DNA of 24,505 bases, taken from the NCBI GenBank assembly GCA_008931825.1, contig QXVZ01030071.1:1-24505 (forward strand). Reading direction: 5' to 3'. The translations under genes and the position numbers were made by a program. The notes beneath the pieces are model-generated. The model was not told where the DNA came from. It made no database searches and saw only the letters and a program-made list of their open reading frames with translations. Numbering within the stretch: position 1 is the first letter of the stretch; every line of letters begins with the position of its first letter. Below, in pieces: positions 10,701 to 17,669 of this stretch. The DNA comes from Phallusia fumigata. Lineage: Eukaryota; Chordata; Ascidiacea; Phlebobranchia; Ascidiidae.

Positions 10701-11771
10701 AAAAGTATTTGTCGTTCTACCAGTGTGAAACCTCTAAAAAAAGTACTAGTTGTTTCGTTAAATAACTTGTAATTTTGCTGACGTTTCGCCCACCAGAACA
10801 ATGGGTTGCAAGCGCATGAAGAGTACGGTAAAATGCAGTGGAATACTGAACCAATAGTGTACTGATCAATATATTTTCCGGGAGACAAAGGAGGCGCTAA
10901 AATAACTATTCACAACTATTGTTTTATAGTGGTTAAACATAGTTGGGCGCAAGATGTCATGAAAAGCAGGGTCCAGGAGTTCGCCAACTTTCGAAAACCA
11001 GTCGCTCGGACCAATTTGGTTAAATTTTCAAAATATGGTCCAAGCAATTGGTTTTCAAAACTTGTCTCATAAATGTCCTCAATCAAAATAATGGCAAACC
11101 ATTGCACCCTGCTTTCCGTGACAACTTACGCCCAACCACATTTGGGGTGTTCTTAAAAGAAGATGTATTTATGTTTCTTTTTTTCCTCAAAAAATATAGG
11201 TTGACATTTTAAAAAAATAGGTAAATAAAAAAATAAGATCGACATTTTAAAAATAAGTTAAATAAAAAATTGACATTTTAAAAATAGTTAAATAAAAGAA
11301 ATCCTATTTTAAGTTCATACTTTTTTTAAGTGATTTTTTTCTTTTTTGCACTTAGTCGGTTCTGTAGCGGTCGTTTACTATAAACGCATATCACAGTAAG
11401 ATTGCACAAATTTGCAAAGCTGCAAGGTGGTCACACGAGCAAATACTCCCTGGTAAATCATTCCCAAAAGAAATGAGGGAAAACCTCACGGTACAATTTT
11501 CCTGTTGGAAACCATTCCAAATTATTTTACTGGCATTTTAAAAACTGGAATAGCAAAAAGGAATATTTCTGGTCCTAAAATTGTAAAGAAGCCTATTTTG
11601 GCAATATAGGTTCAAAATAGCTTTTTCGTTACTATGACTTGCAAAATGGTGACTGTATTTATATTGCAGAGGCGCATGATCGAACAGGATATCAATCGGT
11701 TAATATTGGAAGCAATCACAAGAAGTCTTAATGAACGACGGCCAAAGAAAAAAAGTTGCACAATTATTTGA
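1490..11771 (+). CDS. NLR immune receptor: death-fold / NACHT / LRR with C-terminal CaaX box (10 exons)
   Basis: My splice model is join(1490..1703, 2662..2856, 3565..3657, 5684..7464, 8017..8175, 8455..8613, 8826..8987, 10095..10259, 10413..10577, 11670..11771), giving 1064 aa with consistent phases and GT-AG introns throughout. Residues 1-71 are a helical N-terminal region and about 78-155 a death-type domain. NACHT follows: Walker A GMAGIGKTS at 260-268, Walker B LIIIDGLDE at 337-345, sensor VIASRP at 387-392. FIHATWQEFLAA near 558-569 matches the conserved helical-domain motif of NLRs. Residues 762-1031 are LRRs, one 53-55-residue unit per exon. Residues 1054-1064 are RRPKKKSCTII. The family senses danger or microbial signals through the LRRs and oligomerises through NACHT; the death domain recruits adaptors or caspases. 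The prenylation role is inferred. The ATG at 1490 is preceded by an in-frame TAA. An additional 5' exon cannot be excluded. Confidence 0.88.
1704..2661 (+). other. NLR intron 1
   Basis: An A/T-rich intron of 958 bp. Its one recognisable component is a short dispersed repeat at about 2331-2417 (own entry). I see no coding exon on either strand. Confidence 0.6.
2331..2417 (+). repeat. Dispersed repeat 3' end, copy in NLR intron 1
   Basis: From about 2334 to 2417 this stretch aligns with 15770-15857. Shared blocks are GGTGATT, then TTAG, then a T-rich part, then CAAGCGAAATAAACTCA (CAAGCGGAATAAACTCA in the other copy) and CTCAA. Both copies end in an A-rich tail after an AATAAA-like motif, as in the 3' end of a retroposed element. 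The family is not recognised. Confidence 0.55.
2662..2856 (+). other. NLR exon 2: death-type domain, first part
   Basis: The acceptor is TTTTTAG and the donor a consensus GTAAGT; both ends are in phase 1. The exon encodes AWFLYDFLSQY, then FELTEQQMSQIESDYEG, then LEQRYQMLSTWV. The spacing of the hydrophobic residues and the closing Leu-x-x-Trp are typical of helices 1-5 of a death domain. The frame is fixed by the phase-1 join to exon 1. Confidence 0.8.
2857..3564 (+). other. NLR intron 2
   Basis: This is a 708-bp A/T-rich intron. I see no exon, RNA gene or clear transposon in it. Confidence 0.6.
3565..3657 (+). other. NLR exon 3: end of the death-type domain
   Basis: The exon has acceptor TTTCCAG and donor G|GTATTT, both ends in phase 1. 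It encodes QLKKIAEALRKLDLVAPKI, which fits the last helix of a death domain (Leu-x-x-Ala-Leu-x-x-hydrophobic), then a short serine/lysine linker. It is too short (93 bp) to stand out without the splice frame. Confidence 0.75.
4790..4870 (+). repeat. tRNA-derived SINE head (degenerate)
   Basis: TATAGCTCAGTAAGTTGAG matches the D-arm/box A of tRNA-derived SINEs. Some 30 bases on, AGGTCGAGGTTGTGAGT is a decayed box B/T-arm. A run of T follows at about 4866. The acceptor stem and a paired anticodon stem are not evident, so this is a SINE relic and not a functional tRNA. Confidence 0.5.
5176..5190 (+). repeat. hAT-like terminal inverted repeat, single end
   Basis: CAGGGGTTCTCAACC is the usual terminal sequence of Charlie-type hAT elements. 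I could not find a matching opposite end within the intron, so this is a fragment or a badly decayed element. Confidence 0.4.
5684..7464 (+). other. NLR exon 4: NACHT and helical domains
   Basis: A single 1781-bp exon enters in phase 1 (acceptor TGTTTTAG) and leaves in phase 0 (AAA|GTAAAT). The open frame extends upstream to 5650, but that part is intron by the splice site. It carries the nucleotide-binding Walker A Lys266, Walker B Asp341 with the extended acidic pair Asp344/Glu345, the sensor arginine 391, and the FIHATWQEF motif. All key NACHT residues look intact, so the ATPase is probably functional. One large exon for NACHT plus helical domains is usual in chordate NLR genes. Confidence 0.9.
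7465..8016 (+). other. NLR intron 4
   Basis: This 552-bp intron lies between NACHT and the first LRR exon. The minus-strand open frames in it show no family features, and I see no other structure. Confidence 0.55.
8017..8613 (+). other. NLR exons 5 and 6: LRR units 1-2
   Basis: Exons 8017-8175 and 8455-8613 are both exactly 159 bp, both phase 0 to phase 0, with consensus donors (GCA|GTAAGT, AAT|GTGAGT). Each encodes a 53-residue unit with LRR marks: LALRECNLLISNVDELSKAI in exon 5, FLDLSFNDFHGVG and LRLDKCNLQDDDFASIS in exon 6. This is the ribonuclease-inhibitor-type pattern of two repeats per exon found in NLRs. Confidence 0.85.
8826..8987 (+). other. NLR exon 7: LRR unit 3
   Basis: A 162-bp exon, phase 0 at both ends, with acceptor TTTTGTAG and donor CCA|GTGAGT. 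It encodes MEWLDLNRNVMSQNALDSL followed by LSLGECSVN-type repeats (written MSLGECSVNGDGLKLL). The first codon after the acceptor is ATG, as in exons 8 and 9. Confidence 0.85.
8988..10094 (+). other. NLR intron 7 (1.1 kb)
   Basis: I searched this intron for another 159-165-bp LRR exon and found none with both splice sites and the repeat pattern. It is A/T-rich with no transposon end that I recognise. Confidence 0.5.
10095..10577 (+). other. NLR exons 8 and 9: LRR units 4-5
   Basis: Exons 10095-10259 and 10413-10577 are both 165 bp and phase 0 to phase 0. Exon 8 encodes ILNLTGNNIGSIGLNHV and LLQLWLDNCNLTGTCLPAL; exon 9 encodes LSITGNKVDEKDVPSLANV and a weaker last repeat with VVIYANCGVDIDDVNRAI. 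Donors are GTAAGA and GTATGT. Confidence 0.83.
10942..11136 (+). mobile_element. Foldback MITE in the last NLR intron
   Basis: The outer left end GTTGGGCGCAAGATGTCATG and the reverse complement of the right end, GTTGGGCGTAAGTTGTCACG, agree at most positions, and the match continues through AAAGCAGGGT. A second inner pair (GAAAACCAGTCGCTCGGACC on the left, GAAAACCAATTGCTTGGACC on the right) lets nearly the whole element fold back, with an unpaired bulge of about 30 bases on the right arm. No coding capacity. No clear target duplication was found, so the superfamily is unknown. Confidence 0.7.
11200..11300 (+). repeat. A/T-rich tandem repeat, about 3 copies
   Basis: The unit GACATTTTAAAAATAGTTAA plus an AATAAAA tail occurs at about 11203, 11241 and 11272, with spacings of 38 and 31 bp from small indels. 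It lies within the last NLR intron. Confidence 0.7.
11670..11771 (+). other. NLR exon 10: basic tail with CaaX prenylation box
   Basis: The acceptor TATTGCAG joins in phase 0 to exon 9. The exon encodes 33 residues and a TGA stop: a predicted charged helix (IEQDINRLILEAITRSLNE), then RRPKKKSCTII. Cys-Thr-Ile-Ile fits CaaX, and the final Ile favours geranylgeranylation by known enzyme preference, with a lysine/arginine patch before it as in Rap1 or human GBP1. A poly(A) signal follows at 11901, which supports this as the true 3' end. Prenylation itself is inferred. Confidence 0.78.
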
Positions 11772-11900
11772 AACTCTCATAAACTTCAAGGAAAATTAAA
11801 TTTGTTTTGGACTGTAAAATTACAACAACGTTGTGCAACATTTACTTAAGCAACTCAAACTGTTGCAAAATCTGTTTTTTGACAGTCAATTGTTGGTGTC

Positions 11901-11906
11901 AATAAA
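11901..11906 (+). promoter_or_regulatory. Poly(A) signal of the NLR gene
   Basis: AATAAA lies 130 bp after the NLR stop codon and gives a short 3' UTR. Confidence 0.65.
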
Positions 11907-12529
11907 TTGTATTATTAAGAGTATTTACACTTGCAAGGGGGGTGTCATTTTTATTGTTGGAGGCATATTGCTAAACTAATTGCAAGTTTCTAAAAATGGT
12001 TTAGCAAAAACAATGCATTTGCTATCACTTTATGTGTATAAATGAACAGTCATTTTCCCAAGTTATTCAACTATGCTCTTATTGTATTTTTTAATTTTCC
12101 CTTTTCTCATGGTGATGTTTTTGCACCACACACTTTAATGTATTTCACAATTCAAAAAAAAAATATTTTGTATGCAGAGTGTTCAGCTTTACTTTGTACA
12201 TTAGTCCCACTGTTGTTATTGGAATGATTTTGCAAACTATATTCCAGATATTTACAAGCTGTGTTCTATCCTTGTGTCACATTGTGCCCATGTGACATCA
12301 TAATAATCACTTTATTGAGAATTTACATGATCTTGATTGAAATATATCTACACAGACATTAAAATGTTTTTGTATGTGACATTAGCTAGTTGAATGAATT
12401 CTCTTTTCCAAGGGGACACATTGTCTGATGCTTTTTTAGTTCCCCCATTTGGCATAAAAGTCATTGGAATTTGTTTGGACTTTTACATGTTAAAGTTTAT
12501 CTAAAATTGTGATTTATATCTATTCACAC
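11907..12529. other. Intergenic, no gene seen
   Basis: A/T-rich sequence after the NLR poly(A) signal. The open frame at 12042-12227 has no family features or splice context. Nothing else supported. Confidence 0.5.
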
Positions 12530-12694
12530 CAGTGGTTTCCAACCTTTCTTGATGCATTCCTCCATTAACTTTTTTTGGAACTTTCCCCCCTACGAAAAAT
12601 GACATAAATTAATAATAAAGTGGAAAGAAATACTGCACTTATCACAAATAACTAAACTATGAAGTGGAAATTCCTCCCTGGTTGAAAACCACTG
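12530..12694. mobile_element. hAT-like MITE (165 bp)
   Basis: The left end CAGTGGTTTCCAACC and right end GGTTGAAAACCACTG form 15-bp inverted termini with one mismatch, and the sequence type CAGTGGTTNTCAACC is characteristic of hAT/Charlie elements. Inner sequence near both ends (ATTCCTCC on the left, TTCCTCCCTGG on the right) is also T/C-rich. The flanking 8-mers do not match, so the target duplication has decayed or the edges are off by a few bases. Confidence 0.65.
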
Positions 12695-14400
12695 TCCAAT
12701 CCTCCACGGAACAATTTACCTACTAGTATATATGCATGTAGGTATCCTAATAAATTGTTTTCAATGGTTGGTGCATAGTAGGCATTGAAATACTTTTTGA
12801 GAGTTTGCAATTTAATTCCCAAAATTAAGATAGTTTGTGTACAGGCGATATGGTTGGATGTTTTTTACATCATTTGGCTGTGAAAGAGATGTAGCCTACT
12901 TATTATACACGGTACATAGGCATCTGAGGTTGTCCGCAGGTCCCATTGTCAAATCCTCTAAACTGCAATATACATAAAAGTAAATGACCTTTATTCAAAA
13001 ACCTTAGAATGCTTACGGATAGTACACTTCGCATTGCTTGCTAAAAATTTTTTTCTGATCTTAGTGGGCAATCTTACAAATCGAAACACGTTTTTGGCCT
13101 TTTGTTTTACCCGAACTAACATTTTACAGATACCCTATACATAAACGAGTGGTACGTTAATTGTTAACAGATGTTTTCCAAATAGATGATTTGCAAACTA
13201 AAGTTTGCCTGTTTTCACGTTACACCGTGACAGGTATTTTGATGCTTTTTTTATGGATTTCGTATCGAAATACCATGTTCAGGCTATGGGCTCGAGAGGT
13301 AATTATTTCGATTAAAAATATTTATCTTTGGCAAATGATAATAATAATGATGACAACGCATCCGCCGTTGCCATAACAACTACCACAAGAGAGCGGATAT
13401 GAGCTCATAATTAAGATAAACTGCAACATGAGGACAACGTCTTTTTACAACAAGGCCGAATGGCTTCAAAAAAACGCAAGTCAGAACCATTGAAAACAAA
13501 TTTAGCATTAAATATGCATCTCGCAATATGTTCCAGTGTTTTGACATTGATGAGCTCTTTCCTGGTTGAGAATATTTCTCTTTATTACCTACGAAAATAG
13601 CCGATTACCACACGTTTATGTATAGGGTTCATGTACAATTAACATACCACACGTTCAAACCTGAGTGCTTAGAACAAACCGCGTCTGGCACGCTCCAGCA
13701 AACAACAAAATCATACCTTATCTTTTGATATATTGGGTATAGGGCGCTGAAAATTTGCACAGAACTTAAGTGGAGCTACCCGAATTCAAAAATGTAAAAA
13801 AAATTTTTTTCTAAAAACCCTGAATTTCGGAATTCAATTTTGGGTGGAAATACCCCGTTTTTGGGACAAAAAATAAAAATGGCAATTATCTCACATAGTT
13901 AGATTTTTTTTGTACAACTGTTACCATTGTTAAAATCTAAGCCGTTTGAGCCTGTCATAGGGGGATTAGGTGTTAATATTCAAAAGTTGTTCATACCGAT
14001 ATTGATCGTAGTGCACCTGCTTCCAACTTTGTCACCTCATTTGGTACCCTAAAAGACGGTTGTTTCGCATGAAACTTGCAGGGATGATTAACACGGTTAT
14101 TAACTTTCTTCAGTAAAAAAATTGATTCAAAATGATCAAATACTGAAAAGTAACATGCGATTTAATGTTATGACCGTCAAAATATAAAGTCCAAAACGAG
14201 TACAATCCATTTTCATTTCAAAAAACGTACTAAAAAGAAGTTCAGAGGCGATCAAACACCCACAAAAGTGATTGTGGGATATCCACCCTTCTTCACAATC
14301 AAAATCAAACAATAATATTCACTCTACGCAAATTAATATCTCAATGAAGTTTTTAAGTCATCCGGCGGTCTTTCATTAGACCCACATTTTTTAATATGAT
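12695..14400. other. Intergenic, no gene seen
   Basis: About 1.7 kb without a supportable gene. The open frame at 13161-13376 lacks any recognised feature. From about 13740 to 14390 the base composition and short motifs suggest repeat-derived DNA adjoining the 362-bp tandem array, but I cannot assign a family. Confidence 0.45.
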
Positions 14401-15300
14401 TGCTCAATGCACTCGCCACTTTCATTTGGCAATCAAGCCACTGCCAGGCCTTATTCTACGTTCCATGCCGTTTTCAAAAAGCCCAAATTCGTCATTCTAC
14501 CAAAGGGGGAACGACTGTTCATATTCGATGGAAATTCATAACTCGCGCGTATTGCCGCCGCCGCGCTTGCCAGCAAACAATCGTGCGCGAACAGCCCGAA
14601 ACCGCTCAAAGTGTCCACTTTCAACCCAAATATCTGGCGAACCAAACACACCTCAACAGCAAAATTTGCACACAACACTTTTCAACGAATTCACTAACGA
14701 TCGACGCAAGTCGTTTAAAAAAATATTCACACGCCACGTATTAATACGCTTATGATTATGACTGCTCAATGTACGCGCCACTTTCATTTGGCAATCAAGC
14801 CACTCCCATGCCTTATTCTACGTCCCATGCCGTAATCAAAAAGCCCAAATTCGTCATTCTACCAAAGGGGGAACGACTGTTCATATTCGATGGAAATTCA
14901 TAACTCGCGCGTATTGCCGCCGCCGCGCTTGCCAGCAAACAATCGTGCGCGAACAGCCCGAAACCGCTCAAACTGTCCACTTTCAACCCAAATATCTGGC
15001 GAACCAAACACACCTCAACAGCAAAATTTGCACACAACACTTTTCAACGAATTCACTAACGATCGACGCAAGTCGTTTAAAAAAATATTCACACGCCACA
15101 TATTAATACGCTTATGAATATGACTGCTCAATGCACGCGCCACTTTTATTTGGCAATCGAGCCACTGCCAGGCCTTATTCTACGTTCCATGCCGTTTTCA
15201 AAAAGCCCAAATTCGTCATTCTACCAAAGGGGGAACGACTGTTCATATTCGATGGAAATTCATAACTCGCGCGTATTGCCGCCGCCGAGCTTGCCAGCAA
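14401..15300. repeat. 362-bp tandem repeat, about 2.5 copies, CpG-rich
   Basis: Copies begin TGCTCAATG at 14401, 14763 and 15125, an exact 362-bp period, with a few percent differences between copies. The third is cut at about 15300. The unit contains a CpG-rich core (ACTCGCGCGTATTGCCGCCG) that contrasts with the A/T-rich surroundings. Open frames occur on both strands in each copy and simply repeat; none looks like a protein family. Confidence 0.9.
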
Positions 15301-15473
15301 CTGCTTGATGTGCCCGTTGGTTTCCCTCTTGTCAGGAGGTACTCGCGACTCTCGCCGGAACCAGATCGATGATTACCCCAGTTTCCTGGAGAACGTGGAC
15401 ACTTTGGGCGGTTTCGGGCTGTTCGCGTACGATTGTTTGCTGGCAAGCTCGGCGGCGGCAATACGCGCGAGTT
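15264..15473. repeat. Perfect 37-bp inverted repeat at the end of the tandem array
   Basis: The arm at 15264-15300 starts AACTCGCGCGTATTGCC and its exact reverse complement is at 15437-15473, with a 136-bp spacer. Sequence from about 15391 to 15436 is also the reverse complement of the inner part of repeat copies 1 and 2, so an inverted piece of the repeat unit has joined the array. Both arms share the GAGCTTG variant, while copies 1 and 2 have GCGCTTG. Confidence 0.85.
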
Positions 15474-16140
15474 GGGTTAGTCTTGTGTCTTGTGTTTTAT
15501 GGTTAGGGTTTCTTTCGATGGTTTGTTTATACCTGTCGAACCCCACCCTCTTTTCCTAGCACGGGTGCTCAGCTTCTAAGGCCCCCTCGACTGTTCCCAC
15601 CAACGTCTCTCCCCCCAGCCGTGTTTCTCATAATGCGCCAAACTCACCCTCCGTTGTGAGTCCCCCCCACATAACGCCTTATAACTACGGTGTAGCTGCA
15701 GCGCGTTCAACCTCGATCCACCAATTGTCCCCCTTCTACTTTTTTGCGCCTCATAACATTTTAACGTTGCGCAGCTATTTCCGGCTTGGTGATTTGTTTT
15801 AGTGCAATTGCGTCGCTATTTTTTCTTTCACCAAGCGGAATAAACTCAACTCAATTAAAAAAACTTTTGGTCTATACGTCACAAGACATAACTGCTGGCA
15901 TGGTGATAAAAATTATTTTTAATAGTATGAAATTTGTTTTTCCAGGTATATCGCGCGCAATTGCACATCAACGTAACAAAGAATGTTGAAGACTATTATT
16001 ATCAAAAAAATTAGTAAAGAACTTTCACTAAAAAGATTGAAAGTTCAGCGGACTAATTGTCACTTCAAGGTCAATCTGGGCACGTTATTACTCACTTCTA
16101 CACATTCTTCCCAATAAAATGTTGACGCTATAGTTTAGCT
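15474..16140. other. Intergenic with repeat-derived sequence
   Basis: From 15540 to 15760 the DNA is C-rich on the plus strand, unlike its neighbours, and then passes into the dispersed repeat tail at 15770-15857. A small hairpin (GAACTTTC ... GAAAGTTC) lies at about 16020-16047. No gene supported. Confidence 0.5.
15770..15857 (+). repeat. Dispersed repeat 3' end, second copy
   Basis: Homologous to 2331-2417: shared GGTGATT, TTAG, CAAGCGGAATAAACTCA and CTCAA, followed by AAAAAAAC. See that entry. Confidence 0.55.
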
Positions 16141-16190
16141 GGGCTAGTGCCAGAGCCTATATATTGATATATAGGTTCTGCTAGTGCTTA
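16141..16190. repeat. Palindrome flanked by GCTAGTGC direct repeats
   Basis: CCTATATAT-TG-ATATATAGG at about 16156-16175 is a perfect 9-bp inverted repeat that extends to 13 bp with one mismatch. GCTAGTGC occurs on both sides. It might be a short transposon footprint; the role is unknown. Confidence 0.5.
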
Positions 16191-16520
16191 TAAATACGGT
16201 TTCGCATCAATAGGCACATCTTTTTTCCCAGCCAATCAAATCGGTTTGTGCCGTTATCTGCTAATCCAGCATAAAGTGGCAAGGACGCTGCTCATACTGT
16301 AACGTTATGTGCCTTAGATTATGGTATTATTATGAATTTGATGTTCGCTTTCGTGGAACTTTTCCATGACGTACAAAGCAGATGTTGTAAAATGTTGTTT
16401 ACTTGTTTTTGTGATCTAGTGTCCGTTGTTTTAAATGCCGCATGTTTTCAGCGTGCAAAAGCTAAGTGGTTCTTGAGTTTTTAAACCCTATGGTCCGCTG
16501 AATAATCTTTTATACTAACG

Positions 16521-16857
16521 AGTAACGGTGAACAAAATAGTCTCCTTGATGTCACGTAACGACCCATTGGACCGGTCAAATAGCCTTTCGAGTATTGTTG
16601 TCCACATTTCAAGTAGCGTGGAAACGTGGTGTTTGTGTTTACTTATTGTTTTGTATGGGGCAAACAAATAATGGTTCTCTGACGATGTNAGTAACGGTGA
16701 ACAAAATAGTCTCCTTGATGTCACGTAACGACTCATTGGACCGGTCAAATAGCCTTTCGAGTATTGTTGTCCACATTTCAAGTAGCGTGGAAACGTGGTG
16801 TTTGTGTTTACTTATTGTTTTGTATGGGGCAAACAAATAATGGTTCTCTGACGATGT
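16521..16857. repeat. Duplicated 168-bp contig overlap around a single N (assembly artefact likely)
   Basis: 16521-16688 and 16690-16857 are the same 168 bp apart from one visible difference (GACCCATT against GACTCATT), with N at 16689. The first copy ends exactly where the N stands. This is the pattern of two contigs that overlap but were placed end to end; the base difference would then be allelic or a read error. Confidence 0.85.
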
Positions 16858-16964
16858 TAGTTAAGCAGCCCTTTTATTGTAGTTCATTTTATTGTATGGT
16901 GAGAGAAAAGAATGTTTAATTGTTACCCCCAATGGTTGGCATACAAGATAGCAAGCCTAGAGCC

Positions 16965-17030
16965 GAGTCTTTCATTCTATCAAATTCATTCTATTGAAAG
17001 CATTCTATCAAATGCATTCTATCAAATCGT
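16965..17030. repeat. Short imperfect tandem repeat (ATTCTATCAAAT)
   Basis: CATTCTATCAAATT, CATTCTATTGAAAG, CATTCTATCAAATG and CATTCTATCAAATC occur in succession, a unit of about 14 bp in four copies. Confidence 0.7.
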
Positions 17031-17177
17031 TCTGACATATTCTGTGAATACTATCTTCCAGTCTGTCAAGATTGCATTCTGTGCTTATTACGCCTGATTG
17101 ACTCTGGTAGAATCAAATAAAGAAACTAAACAACTGAAGTTTGAGTGAATCTTTTCAAGTATTGAACACGCAAAGGT

Positions 17178-17235
17178 TTGTAAGGACCTCAAATCTTACA
17201 ATACGATCAGAAAATCTGATTTCCTGTCCTTACAA
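17178..17235. repeat. Nested hairpin-forming inverted repeats
   Basis: TTGTAAGGAC (17178-17187) pairs with GTCCTTACAA (17226-17235). Inside, ATCAGA-AAA-TCTGAT (about 17206-17220) forms a second stem. It lies about 0.2 kb upstream of the MRPL34 5' exon. It could be a foldback relic or a structured element; I know no matching family. Confidence 0.5.
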
Positions 17236-17346
17236 GGGGAGAAAATGTTCAGATTTGCTTGCATTTAATGGGATTGGTTTTGAGGAATGGGGTATTTTGT
17301 AACACGACGCAGACACTGTGGGCACAGACCGTGACCGTCATTTGCA

Positions 17347-17357
17347 CCATCTAGCGG
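17347..17357 (-). promoter_or_regulatory. CTCF-like motif upstream of MRPL34
   Basis: On the minus strand CCGCTAGATGGTGC fits the CTCF core consensus (CCRSYAGRKGGYRS). It is upstream of the likely MRPL34 5' exon. A near-identical core recurs at 23425-23435. Binding is inferred from the consensus only. Confidence 0.35.
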
Positions 17358-17419
17358 AACTTGTATATTTCACATGTAGCACATCTCAGTCAGACGTTTG
17401 TTGCCTTGTTGCAAAACGC

Positions 17420-17643
17420 GTAAGTTGACCCAGCAAACCTAAGTTTTTCGGTCTCATCTTTTACCTTCTTGCCTTTTTACCAAAATTAGTGTGCTGCCTC
17501 AAATTAAGAGTGGATGGTTTGTGTTATTAGGTGAGCAAATTCATTTAAACACCAGTTTCTGACCAGAACAAGTTTGCATGCTGAGTGCTTTAAGTTCGTA
17601 ATGAAATCTTGAATATGATAATTTTGTAATTTTTATATTTCAG
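17420..17643 (+). other. Putative 5' UTR intron of MRPL34
   Basis: A consensus donor GTAAGT at 17420 and an acceptor TATATTTCAG ending at 17643 bracket a 224-bp intron before the coding exon. A noncoding first exon up to 17419 is therefore likely. Alternatively the acceptor receives a trans-spliced leader, which ascidians use. The exon then contains a five-codon upstream ORF (ATG at 17644) before the main start. Confidence 0.5.
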
Positions 17644-17669
17644 ATGCCTAATTGCTGACACGGGTGTCA

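Larger units (their letters stand above)
10578..11669 (+). other. NLR intron 9 (1.1 kb)
   Basis: The last intron holds a 195-bp foldback element (10942-11136) and an A/T-rich tandem repeat (about 11200-11300), each listed separately. No further exon is visible. Confidence 0.6.

Noticed and set aside
14396..14755. ORFs of 114-119 codons on plus and 75 codons on minus in the tandem repeats
   Set aside because: They recur on both strands and in several frames in each 362-bp copy, without protein family features, and are explained by the CpG-rich repeat.
15243..15559. Overlapping ORFs on both strands (15243-15461 and 15305-15559)
   Set aside because: They read through the palindrome spacer and arms; no gene evidence.
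16046..16503. Inverted pair TTCAGCGGAC / GTCCGCTGAA 450 bp apart as a possible transposon
   Set aside because: Only 10 bp match and the flanks show no target duplication.
16515..16840. ORFs spanning the N at 16689
   Set aside because: They exist only because two overlapping contig ends were placed in tandem.
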